Positions 51,354 through 63,300 of a DNA stretch of 64,000 nucleotides are shown here, piece by piece (position 1 is the first letter of the stretch; every line of letters starts with the position of its first letter). The notes beneath the pieces were generated by a model that was given only the letters and a program-made list of their open reading frames with translations, did not search any database and had not been told where the DNA came from. A program made the translations under genes and the position numbers. This DNA is from Actinostola sp. cb2023 (Eukaryota > Cnidaria > Anthozoa > Actiniaria > Actinostolidae). The stretch spans positions 127,001 to 191,000 of the forward strand of contig JAUJYZ010000878.1 in NCBI GenBank assembly GCA_033675265.1, read 5' to 3'.

Positions 51354-51604
51354 TCTTATTAACCGAGCGGGAGGTCTGTACAGGAAAATCTTGACCGAGG
51401 TCGTGAAAGTACTACCCTGGGTTCCAGAGGCCCTAGGAGCCGAGGAGTGGGGGCCGGGAGGGATTGGGGGAGAGAGAGAGGAGGACGTCCTCCTAGGGCC
51501 TCTGGAACCCAGGGTATGAAAGTACAGACCGAGCGCAGCGAGGTCTGTACCACGACCGAGGTCAAGATTTTCCTGTACAGACCGACCAAGCTCGGTTAAT
51601 AAGA
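51354..51604. mobile_element. Fold-back element containing a second element
   Basis: Outer arms begin TCTTATTAACCGAGCGGGAG and end GCTCGGTTAATAAGA. An inner element at 51413-51516 has ends TACCCTGGGTTCCAGAGGCC and complement, flanked by the 9-bp direct repeat TGAAAGTAC, a clean target duplication. A 9-bp duplication fits MuDR/Mutator-type or Merlin-type insertion; no transposase is present. Confidence 0.85.
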
Positions 51605-52292
51605 GTTTTATTATATGACCATTTTAATAAACTAAAAATTAACTCATTTTATTTGCATCTTACAAGCCTTACACTAGAATGGCTTCCCAGTATTTTTACT
51701 ACATAACTTGTTTGAAAACCGGTTTGACAAGAAAGTGTGTGAAGTGAGGTATTTCTAGCTCGATGATGAATATAAACTAAAACAATCTTAAAATCGAACA
51801 TTTCCTTGACTTTGGTGTTGAAAACATTGCGATACACCGAGGAACTATGGATTTTTGATAAATAGGAACAAGAATGGTGAAGAAAATGGCAAGAAAGTTG
51901 AGGATTCTGTTGTGTTTTTGAATAAAATTGTAGTTGAAGCAGCGCGCGCTACTGTCGCTATCACGTCGCCATCGAGCGCGCGCTGGGTTTGTTTTCTTCA
52001 GAATTTTGGTGTTTTTCAGTGAAATACTCCTAATGTTTTGCTAAATGTTTTCATATATATTATTAGGAGTGAAATTTGAGCTCTTTAAAAACCCACGAGT
52101 TCACATTTCTTCCAAATTGCACTCGAAACCATATGATAGAAACAATGTTTACAGATTTTAAGATGCATGTGCGGACCGGTTATTACGGGAGAATCTAGAC
52201 CGGTCCGAGAAAGAATCTAACCAATCAAATTGCTTGATTTGCTAGATACCAGGCTTCGAGATACTCGGTCATTTAATAAATAAATGTATTGT

Positions 52293-52553
52293 ATGGGAGG
52301 TTTTATGGAATCTTTTTCTGACGTCAAAATCTGTCGCGAGTGGCCGTCAAACCGTCATTTTACTTGCTCAAAACTTCAATTTTAGATCGTTGAAGTCTAA
52401 AATATCTGTCAAATATACCAAATATAAGTTACTTATAAACAAACAAACAAATGTCATCTAGTTGCTTGAAGAAAAACTAACAGACTTTGAAAGTTAGGCT
52501 CGAACATTTTGTAGATCTTGACGGCCACTACGTCACACGTAAAACCTCCCATA
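52293..52553. mobile_element. Fold-back MITE with TATGGGAGGTTTTA ends
   Basis: TATGGGAGGTTTTA and TAAAACCTCCCATA at the ends. Subterminal GTGGCCGTCAA / TTGACGGCCAC also pair. It lies downstream of the dynein gene. Confidence 0.75.
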
Positions 52554-53092
52554 TTGTTCCTATTAGCGATGGCATTGTTCGTGCTTTCAATGATCAATTA
52601 AATTTAAATGATAAATGATAAATTAATCATTTTGCTTCAATTCAACAACAAAAGAAGTAACTCGTATGAAATTAGTTATTTGTTTATTTTAAAAATATTT
52701 ACAAGACTTACAACAATAAGACATCAAGTCTCTGTGAGTCTGTTTACATTTTGAATGTATAATAATAAATAAGTGAACACCACCAACACAATTCCTCACG
52801 CAGGGGTGCATATAACAGACAGGAATCGTTTTCAATGTTTTTTGTTTGTTTCAATCACAAATGAAGGTAGAGGTGCAACACGGTCACATACTTTAGTTTT
52901 TTAAGCACTCAAAATTATGGCTTGAAAGGAGGAATGGAACTTTAAATCAGATTATTGTCAAGAGGAAAAGCGCACAAAAATGTATGAATTTCGATCGAAG
53001 GTCGGCTGTCGAACGCTTCAAGATGCTAAAACATTCAATACAATGAAAGACCAAACAACGATAAAAACAACCGAAATTTCTCACACACACAC
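52554..53092. other. Probable dynein 3' UTR and flank
   Basis: No exon. AT-rich, with a TTTATT (minus-strand AATAAA) near 52683 and another TTATTTA context near 52765, so the transcript may end within 300-400 bases of the stop. Confidence 0.4.
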
Positions 53093-56000
53093 CTAAGAAC
53101 TAAGCAAGAGAGCCACGCCCGCAAGGGTCCATTTGGCTGGATTTTCTTTGGTCTTGAGGAAGAAGTTCCAGACATAGGTGGGACCCCTCTGTCTTGTCTT
53201 GTATAAAGGACATTCATAGACATTCTTAGTTTCTTGCTTGTCTACGGGGATGGCTCTAATAAACATGACTGGCATAGCAGGAGTCAAATCCTTTAGCTTA
53301 GAATCAGCTATCATTCCTGTCTGGATATCCCATCGAGATCCCTCCATGAACAAGCCATGCACGTACGCTCCTTCTCTGGGTGGACTATTGAAGTCTTCTT
53401 TATTCTTTTTGGTGACATCAACTTGTAGAGCCATTTTGTCTAATGGCCACTCGTTCTTTCGAGCCATGGACTGTTCGATAGCTGTAAGGAATGACTGTGG
53501 GTTAAAGAACCCAGACAACCATACCACGTTTGGTAGACAGAAGTCTGATGTCCAGCTTTCCAGTTCTTTTATACGTAACAGTAAATCTACGAACCATGCA
53601 CTCAGACCTGCCATAGATGGATAGGCACGCCTGGTCCAGGATTCTGGTACGTCGTCAAGGTATAGGGCGTTGGACAGGTCTTCCATGTCTGATGTGATGG
53701 TAAGCTCACCCTAGATTAGAATATCAATATCATGATTAATCATAATCGTGCAACATATACACCAAGTTCAACAAATCTTGTCGCCATTAAAAGCAATGAG
53801 TTATTTGACCAACGGAGAATGAGTGGTGTCCATTTGGTCAGGTGCATGGACCTTTATACCCGATACAGACACTGATGTATGAAACATCAGTTCTGGAGCC
53901 AGTCTAGCCACTTTGGGGATCATTTCGGGGCCAGGGATCATTTCTAAGCCAGGGATCATTTCGGGTCCTGTACAAATCTGATATAGAACTGATGTTTTAT
54001 TCATCAGTGTCTGTATCGGGTATACAGACCACTCAGTTGCACAAAGTCACAATAAGTGTCGGATAATTGACTTTGTGCAGTCTGACATAAGTTCTGAAAG
54101 CCCCTCATGGCATCCTAGTCACAAGTTCAAGAGATATTTCCAATGTGGGACGAGTTGTGATGTTCAGTGCGCATGATCGCAATGTCACAGACATCTCTTA
54201 CCTACAAATTTGTGATTTTCTTTAACTTTATCATTGGGAAATTATTAAATATTAGCTTAAATGAATGTTGGGATTAAGAAGCCGTTGATAGAATTCGTGT
54301 CCGTGTTATATCGGATGTAAAGATCCGAGTGGCGAAGTCTATAACCATTACATCGGCATAGCAGCTTTATTTAATGGCCAAACACGCCAGCGTTATGTCA
54401 AGTAAGCCTGTTTCAGCAGCGCCCTCTGAGGTCTTGCCTTGTTGCTTGTTCCTAAGTTTTTGAAATTGGTGTAAAAGGATAATAGTTTACCTTGAGGCCA
54501 AGGTCAAGCATTTTCAATGATATTTTCATCTCAGATGTCAGCATATTCATTCGTTCACATTCCTGGAATGCTACTGTAGTGTACGGACTTCGATCTTCTA
54601 TTCTGGCCATCATCTCAGACACGTTAAATTCTTCAGGAAGTTTTTCTAGAATCTCATCCAATACCTGCTTCACCTAGAGATTAAAGAACAACATTAATAC
54701 TTCATCCATGCATTCATTCATTCATCCTTTCCTGATAATACCCCACGTTACCTTTTCTTCTCTGGTTTGTCCTCCACTACCTTCAGCACCGCTCTCTCTC
54801 GGCTGCATTTCCAGTAATGTACGGAAAAGATGATCGGATGTTGTGGTAAGGAATCCAATCTCAGCATTAGGATGCAAGCCGTACAAGTATGGACTCTCTG
54901 GTGGAAGGGTGTCGTCGATATATGCATGGTAACCTTTAAAGTCAGTGTTTGATGGTAATGGGAAGCCTGGAGCAAGGTTGAGTTCTCCTTCAAGCTGTAA
55001 AAGAAAAGGAGTTAAAATTCTAGTTTGAGGATCTGGTCAACCACAAAGTGATTTCAACGTTTCATCAAGAGGGTGCGGTATCACCCCTTGTCCATCAGAC
55101 AGTTCACACCTTACGTGATTTCACTGTTTCATCAAGAGGGTGCGGTATCACCCCTTGTCCATCAGACAGTTCACACCTTACGTGATTTCAATGTTTCATC
55201 AAGAGGGTGCGGTATCACCCCTTGTCCATCAGACAGTTCACACCTTACGTGATTTCACTGTTTCATCAAGAGGGTGCGGTATCACCCCTTGTCCATCAGA
55301 CAGTTCACACCTTACGTGATTTCAATGTTTCATCAAGAGGGTGCGGTATCACCCCTTGTCCATCAGACAGTTCACACCTTACGTGATTTCAACGTTTCAT
55401 CAAGAGGGGTGGTATCACCCCTTGTCCATCAGACAGTTCACACCTTACGTGATTTCACTGTTTCATCAAGAGGGTGCGGTATCACCCCTTGTCCATCAGA
55501 CAGTTCACACCTTACGTGATTTCAATGTTTCATCAAGAGGGTGCGGTATCACCCCTTGTCCATCAGACAGTTCACACCTTACGTGATTTCAATGTTTCAT
55601 CAAGAGGGTGCGGTATCACCCCTTGTCCATCAGACAGTTCACACCTTACGTGATTTCAATGTTTCATCAAGAGGGTGGGGTATCACCCCTTGTCCATCAG
55701 ACAGTTCACACCTTACGTGATTTCAATGTTTCATCAAGAGGGTGCGGTATCACCCCTTGTCCATCAGACAGTTCACACCTTACGTGATTTCAATGTTTCA
55801 TCAAGAGGGTGGGGTATCACCCCTTGTCCATCCGACAGTTCACACCTTACGTGATTTCAATGTTTCATCAAGAGGGTGCGGTATCACCCCTTGTCCATCA
55901 GACAGTTCACACCTTACGTGATTTCAATGTTTCATCAAGAGGGTGGGGTATCACCCCTTGTCCATCAGACAGTTCACACCTTACGTGATTTCAATGTTTC

Positions 56001-59000
56001 ATCAAGAGGGTGGGTATATCACCCCAATGTTTCATCAAGAGGGTGGGGTATCACCCCTTAGACAGTTCACACCTTACGTGATTTCAATGTTTCATCAAGA
56101 GGGTGGGGTATCACCCCTTATCCATCAGACAGTTCACACCTTACGTGATTTCAATGTTTCATCAAGAGGGTGGGGTATCACCCCTTATCCATCAGACAGT
56201 TCACACCTTACGTGATTTTCAATGTTTCATCAAGAGGGTGGGGTATCACCCCTTGTCCATCAGACAGTTCACACCTTACGTGATTTCAATGTTTCATCAA
56301 GAGGGTGGGGTATCACCCCTTATCCATCAGACAGTTTCACACCTTACGTGATTTCAATGTTTCATCAAGAGGGTGGGTATCACCCCTTGTCCATCAGACA
56401 GTTCACACCTTACGTGATTTCAATGTTTCATCAAGAGGGTGGGGTATCACCCCTTGTCCATCAGACAGTTCACACCTTACGTGATTTCAATGTTTCATCA
56501 AGAGGGTGGGTATCACCCCTTGTCCATCAGACAGTTCACACCTTACGTGATTTCAATGTTTCATCAAGAGGGTGAGGGTATCACCCCTTGTCCATCAGAC
56601 AGTTCACACCTTACGTGATTTCAATGTTTCATCAAGAGGGTGCGGTATCACCCCTTGTCCATCAGACAGTTCACACCTTACGTGATTTCAATGTTTCATC
56701 AAGAGGGTGCGGTATCACCCCTTGTCCATCAGACAGTTCACACCTTACGTGATTTCAATGTTTCATCAAGAGGGTGCGGTATCACCCCTTGTCCATCAGA
56801 CAGTTCACACCTTACGTGATTTCAATGTTTCATCAAGAGGGTGCGGTATCACCCCTTGTCCATCAGACAGTTCACACCTTACGTGATTTCAATGTTTCAT
56901 CAAGAGGGTGGGGTATCACCCCTTGTCCATCAGACAGTTCACACCTTACGTGATTTCAATGTTTCATCAAGAGGGTGCGGTATCACCCCTTGTCCATCAG
57001 ACAGTTCACACCTTACACACCTTACGTGATTTCAATGTTTCATCAAGATGGTCATCAAGAGGGTGGGTATCACCCCTTGTCCATCAGACAGTTCACACCT
57101 TACGTGATTTCAATGTTTCATCAAGAGGGTGCGGTATCACCCCTTGTCCATCAGACAGTTCACACCTTACGTGATTTCAATGTTTCATCAAGAGGGTGGG
57201 GTATCACCCCTTGTCCATCAGACAGTTCACACCTTACGTGATTTCAATGTTTCATCAAGAGGGTGCGGTATCACCCCTTGTCCATCAGACAGTTCACACC
57301 TTACGTGATTTCAATGTTTCATCAAGAGGGTGGGGTATCACCCCTTGTCCATCAGACAGTTCACACCTTACGTGATTTCAATGTTTCATCAAGAGGGTGG
57401 GGTATCACCCCCCATCCATCAGACAGTTCACACCTTACGTGATTTCATGTTTCATCAGGGTGCGGTATCCCCTTGTCCATCAGACAGTTCACACCTTACG
57501 TGATTTCAATGTTTCATCAAGAGGGTGGGGTATCACCCCTTGTCCATCAGACAGTTCACACCTTACGTGATTTCAATGTTTCATCAAGAGGGTGCGGTAT
57601 CACCCCTTGTCCATCAGACAGTTCACACCTTACGTGATTTCAATGTTTCATCAAGAGGGTGGGGTATCACCCCTTGTCCATCAGACAGTTCACACCTTAC
57701 GTGATTTCAATGTTTCATCAAGAGGGTGGGTATCACCCCTTGTCCATCAGACAGTTCACACCTTATGTGATTTCAATGTTTCATCAAGAGGGTGGGGTAT
57801 CACCCCTTATTCATCAGGCAGTTCACACCTTACGTGATTTCAATGTTTCATCAAGAGGGTGCAGTATCACCCCTTATCCATCAGACAGTTCACACCTTAC
57901 GTGATTTCAATGTTTCATCAAGAGGGTGGGGTATCACCCCTTATTCATCAGACAGTTCACAATGTTTCATCAAGAGGGTGAGGTATCACCCCTCAACCAT
58001 CAGACAGTTCACACCTTACGTGATTTCACTGTTTCATCAAGAGGGTGCGGTATCACCCCTTGTCCATCAGACAGTTCACACCTTACGTGATTTCAATGTT
58101 TCATCAAGAGGGTGCGGTATCACCCCTTGTCCATCAGACAGTTCACACCTTACGTGATTTCAATGTTTCATCAAGAGGGTGCGGTATCACCCCTTGTCCA
58201 TCAGACAGTTCACACCTTACGTGATTTCAATGTTTCATCAAGAGGGTGGGGTATCACCCCTTGTCCATCCGACAGTTCACACCTTACGTGATTTCAATGT
58301 TTCATCAAGAGGGTGCGGTATCACCCCTTGTCCATCAGACAGTTCACACCTTACGTGATTTCAATGTTTCATCAAGAGGGTGGGGTATCACCCCTTGTCC
58401 ATCAGACAGTTCACACCTTACGTGATTTCAATGTTTCATCAAGAGGGTGGGTATCACCCCTTGTCCATCAGACAGTTCACACCTTATGTGATTTCAATGT
58501 TTCATCAAGAGGGTGGGGTATCACCCCTTATTCATCAGGCAGTTCACACCTTACGTGATTTCAATGTTTCATCAAGAGGGTGCAGTATCACCCCTTATCC
58601 ATCAGACAGTTCACACCTTACGTGATTTCAATGTTTCATCAAGAGGGTGGGGTATCACCCCTTATTCATCAGACAGTTCACAATGTTTCATCAAGAGGGT
58701 GAGGTATCACCCCTCAACCATCAGACAGTTCACACCTTACGTGATTTCAATGTTTCATCAAGAGGGTGCGGTATCACCCCCTCAGACAGTTCATCAGATC
58801 AGTTCACACCTTACGTGATTTCAATGTTTCATCAAGAGGGTGGGGTATCACCCCTTGTCCATCAGACAGTTCACACCTTACGTGATTTCAATGTTTCATC
58901 AAGAGGGTGGGTATCACCCCTTGTCCATCAGACAGTTCACACCTTACGTGATTTCAATGTTTCATCAAGAGGGTGGGGTATCACCCCTTATCCATCAGAC

Positions 59001-62000
59001 AGTTCACACCTTACGTGATTTCAATGTTTCATCAAGAGGGTGGGTATCACCCCTTATCCATCAGACAGTTCACACCTTACGTGATTTCAATGTTTCATCA
59101 AGAGGGTGGGGTATCACCCCTTATTCATCAGACAGTTCCATCAGACAACGTGTTTCATCATCAAGAGGGTGAGGTATCACCCCTCAACCATCAGACAGTT
59201 CACACCTTACGTGATTTCACTGTTTCATCAAGAGGGTGCGGTATCACCCCTTGTCCATCAGACAGTTCACACCTTACGTGATTTCAATGTTTCATCAAGA
59301 GGGTGCGGTATCACCCCTTGTCCATCAGACAGTTCACACCTTACGTGATTTCAATGTTTCATCAAAGAGGGTGCGGTATCACCCCTTGTCCATCAGACAG
59401 TTCACACCTTACGTGATTTCAATGTTTCATCAAGAGGGTGGGGTATCACCCCTGGGGTCATCACCCCTTGTTTCATCAGACAGTTCACACCTTACGTGAT
59501 TTCAATGTTTCATCAAGAGGGTGCGGTATCACCCCTTGTCCATCAGACAGTTCACACCTTACGTGATTTCAATGTTTCATCAAGAGGGTGGGGTATCACC
59601 CCTTTTCATCAGACAGTTCACACCTTACGTGATTTCAATGTTTCATCAAGAGGGTGCAGTATCACCCCTTGTCCATCAGACAGTTCACACCTTACGTGAT
59701 TTCAATGTTTCATCAAGAGGGTGGGTATCACCCTTATTCATCAGACAGTTCCACCTTACGTGATTTCAATGTTTCATCAGTATCACCCCTCACCATCAGA
59801 CAGTTCACACCTTACGTGATTTCAATGTTTCATCAAGAGGGTGCGGTATCACCCCTTATTCATCAGGCAGTTCACACCTTACGTGATTTCAATGTTTCAT
59901 CAAGAGGGTGCAGTATCACCCCTTATCCATCAGACAGTTCACACCTTACGTGATTTCAGTGTTTCATCAAGAGGGTGGGGTATCACCCCTTATTCATCAG
60001 ACAGTTCACAATGTTTCATCAAGAGGGTGAGGTATCACCCCTCAACCATCAGACAGTTCACACCTTACGTGATTTCAATGTTTCATCAAGAGGGTGCGGT
60101 ATCACCCCTTATCCATCAGGCAGTTCACACCTTACGTGATTTCAATGTTTCCTCAAGAGGGTGGGGTATCACCCCTTATCCATCAGACAGTTCACACCTT
60201 ACGTGATTTCAACCTTTCATCAAGAGAGTGCGGTATCACCCCTTATTCATCAGGCAGTTCACACCTTACGTGAATTCAATGTTTCATCAAGAGGGTGGGG
60301 TATCACCCCTTATCCATCAGACAGTTCACACCTTACGTGATTTCAATGTTTCATCAAGAGGGTGCGGTATCACCCCTTGTCCATCAGACAGTTCACACCT
60401 TACGTGATTTCAATGTTTCATCAAGAGGGTGGGGTATCACCCCTTGTCCATCAGACAGTTCACACCTTACGTGATTTCAATGTTTCATCAAGAGGGTGGG
60501 GTATCACCCCTTATCCATCAGACAGTTCACACCTTACGTGATTTCAATGTTTCATCAAGAGGGTGCGGTATCACCCCTTGTCCATCAGACAGTTCACACC
60601 TTACGTGATTTCAATGTTTCATCAAGAGGGTGCGGTATCACCCCTTATCCATCAGACAGTTCACACCTTACGTGATTTCAATGTTTCATCAAGAGGGTGC
60701 GGTATCACCCCTTGTCCATCAGACAGTTCACACCTTACGTGATTTCAATGTTTCATCAAGAGGGTGCGGTATCACCCCTTGTCCATCAGACAGTTCACAC
60801 CTTACGTGATTTCAATGTTTCATCAAGAGGGTGGGGTATCACCCCTTGTCCATCAGACAGTTCACACCTTACGTGATTTCAATGTTTCATCAAGAGGGTG
60901 CGGTATCACCCCTTATCCATCAGACAGTTCACACCTTACGTGATTTCAATGTTTCATCAAGAGGGTGCGGTATCACCCCTTGTCCATCAGACAGTTCACA
61001 CCTTACGTGATTTCAATGTTTCATCAAGAGGGTGCGGTATCACCCCTTATCCATCAGACAGTTCACACCTTACGTGATTTCAATGTTTCATCAAGAGGGT
61101 GCGGTATCACCCCTTGTCCATCAGACAGTTCACACCTTACGTGATTTCACTGTTTCATCAAGAGGGTGCGGTATCACCCCTTGTCCATCAGACAGTTCAC
61201 ACCTTACGTGATTTCAATGTTTCATCAAGAGGGTGCGGTATCACCCCTTATTCATCAGACAGTTCACACCTTACCATTTCAGGTCTCATATATTCCTCTA
61301 GATAGGTCATGCAAAGACGTCTGTCCCAGTCATCTGTGATATGTCCACCGTACATAATCTCTCCAAATAGATAACGCAGATCGGTCCATGGAACCTACAA
61401 CCAGACACCAATATCAGTGTAATGCATGGATCAATTCCAGCTGTTACCATCCCCCCTCCACCCCCCGGGCTGACCCCCGGGGATTTGCCAAAAAAAATTA
61501 TTGGGACTACAAATTCCCTGCCCCTGGACCGCCAGAAATAACAAATTCCCCGCCCCAGGGCAACGGAAAAGCAACCAACAATTGAATATATTAAAGGCAT
61601 GTTTAATAATCAAGCTAGACATCTTTTGGAAATAATATTAATTGACCATAACAGTAGAGATAAGAAGTCATATGTGCTTAAGGTGACTCCGTTATCATTC
61701 TCGGCGCACTCGTCTATGACAAACTTTGGGTCATAACTTCCTCTGCTTTTATGCAATTGCCATAAAACATTGGCAACTATTAGAGCTTTCATTCACCTAT
61801 GATACAATATAATTCGATTGCACTGCAGAACATTTTTTTAAATAATATTAGAACTTGAGTAAAGTCAATGTTTTGGATAAAATTGGATATTGCGAAAAAT
61901 CTGTCCGTTTTTTTTGGATGAAAGTTTTGGAATCACTTTAGATTGACATAATTCATAACCTGACCAAGTTTTAGCAAAATCGTTGGACCTAAAGCACGGC

Positions 62001-62593
62001 CGCATGAAAACAACCAAAATTAAGCACGGAAATTAGCTCCAACGATTGCTTTCGCTCCAACGATTTTGCTAAAACTTGGTCAGGTTATGAATTATGTCAA
62101 TATAAAGTGATTCCAAAACTTTCATCCAAAAAAAACGGACAGATTTTTCGCAATATCCAATTTTATCCAAAATATTGAGTTTACTTAAGTTCTAATATTT
62201 TTTTTTTTAATGTTCTGCAGTGCAATCGAATTATATTGTATTATAGGTGAATGAAAGCTCTAATAGTTGCCAATGTTTTATGGCAATTGCATAAAAGCAG
62301 AGGAAGTTATGACCCAAAGTTTGTCATAGACGAGTGCGCCGAGAATGATAACGGAGTCACCTTAAACACTGTCTTTTTTTTTTCAAAGAAAAGCCTTTAA
62401 CTTTGCAAGACCTTGTTTTTTCAAGCCAATCGGCGACAAAAGTATCTCTTTATTGGCGAAATCCATTATTTTGAATTCCTCCATTGATTATACGATCGGT
62501 CAAGTTATCCCCGCCCCCCGCCCCCGGGGCAACACGTTGTTGTACAAAATCCCCGCCCCTGGAACACAGGTCCTTACAAATCCCTGGGGTATG

Positions 62594-62640
<47 letters not shown>

Positions 62641-62926
62641 GGGATGGTAACAGCTGGAATTGATCCATGCATAATTAGAGTATAATTTATCCCCGACGTA
62701 ACCAATCACAGCACAGCATTTTTAATTCACCCACCTTAGCATTTGCTTCCAAATAGTTGTACAAGACGTTGACACTGATAGTCAAGTCTCCAGTGTTGAA
62801 TGGATAAGATCGATTCCAACCTTGAGGACCAAACTTTCTTCGTTCCGCGACGACAGCATGGAAATAACACAGGGCAAACAAGATGCTCTTGAACTCGTTC
62901 TCTCGAGCACACATCTCTAGGGTGTC
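53093..62926 (-). CDS. Axonemal dynein heavy chain, C-terminal five exons (5' part outside window)
   Basis: Force-generating subunit of ciliary/flagellar dynein arms. Exons 62926-62735, 61394-61275, 54994-54752, 54673-54491, 53710-53093 are all phase 0 and give the last 451 aa of a protein normally around 4,500 aa. Landmarks in order: [46 protein letters not shown] (AAA6 to C-terminal domain), [125 protein letters not shown]. Wording is closest to the DNAH9/11/17 outer-arm beta type from memory; the exact paralogue is uncertain. The first exon in the window starts with an acceptor, so upstream exons lie past 64000. Intron 61274-54995 holds a 6.2-kb minisatellite. Confidence 0.93.
53855..54024. 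mobile_element. Fold-back MITE in the last dynein intron
   Basis: TATACCCGATACAGACACTG and complement CAGTGTCTGTATCGGGTATA at the ends, with the motif GGGATCATTTC repeated three times inside. Confidence 0.85.
55043..61277. repeat. 67-bp minisatellite, about 90 units, in a dynein intron
   Basis: Plus-strand unit TTTCATCAAGAGGGTGCGGT, ATCACCCCTTGTCCATCAGA, CAGTTCACACCTTACGTGAT, TTCAATG. On the gene strand each unit contains TGAAATCACGTAAGGTGTGA, matching the true junction (TGAAATG then GTAAGGTGTGA) at 61275. Variants include GTCC/ATCC/ATTC, GGGG/GCGG, and single-base deletions. Segments of about 560 bp starting near 57480 and 58201 are near-identical at 721-bp spacing. Confidence 0.95.
61421..62673. 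mobile_element. Nested fold-back element in a dynein intron
   Basis: Outer ends ATGCATGGATCAATTCCAGC and complement GCTGGAATTGATCCATGCAT, followed inward by C/G-rich tracts and related CCCGCCCC(T/A)GG blocks. An inner palindrome at 61677-62366 has arms of about 340 bp (GGTGACTCCGTTATCATTCT). The outer element begins 26 bp from the acceptor of the 61275-61394 exon. No transposase. Confidence 0.85.
62596..62639. repeat. Uninterrupted run of about 44 G
   Basis: Inside the nested element; the true length is likely uncertain or polymorphic because such runs are hard to sequence. Confidence 0.9.
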
Positions 62927-62939
62927 CTACAGGTAAAAA

Positions 62940-63300
62940 GGACAATGATCACATGATGATGATGACCAATGATTGTGATTAATGGTGATGATGACCAATG
63001 ATGATGATTAATGATTATGATTAATGATGATGATGACCAATGATGATGATTAATGATTATGACCGATGATTATTAATGATGATTATTAATGATGATGACG
63101 ACCGATGGTGATGATTAATGATTATGACCGATGATTATTAATGATGATTATTAATGATGATGACGACCGATGGTGATGATGATATTGTATGACGATTATG
63201 ATGATTATGACCAAAGGTGATGATAATATGGTATGATTAATGATGATGATGACCAATGATGATGATGATGACCAATGACGACGATCAATGATGATGATGA
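62940..63300. repeat. GAT/AAT-rich microsatellite
   Basis: Degenerate GATGATGATGACCAATGATG and GATTATTAATGATGATTATT blocks. A section of about 80 bp with GACCGATGATTATTAATG is tandemly duplicated (about 63060-63140 and 63125-63180). It lies in the intron upstream of the first visible dynein exon. Confidence 0.9.

Noticed and set aside
55274..61305. Many frames reading [15 protein letters not shown]
   Set aside because: 67-bp minisatellite in the dynein intron; regular direct repeats might also suggest a CRISPR array, but there are no unique spacers and the context is a eukaryotic intron.
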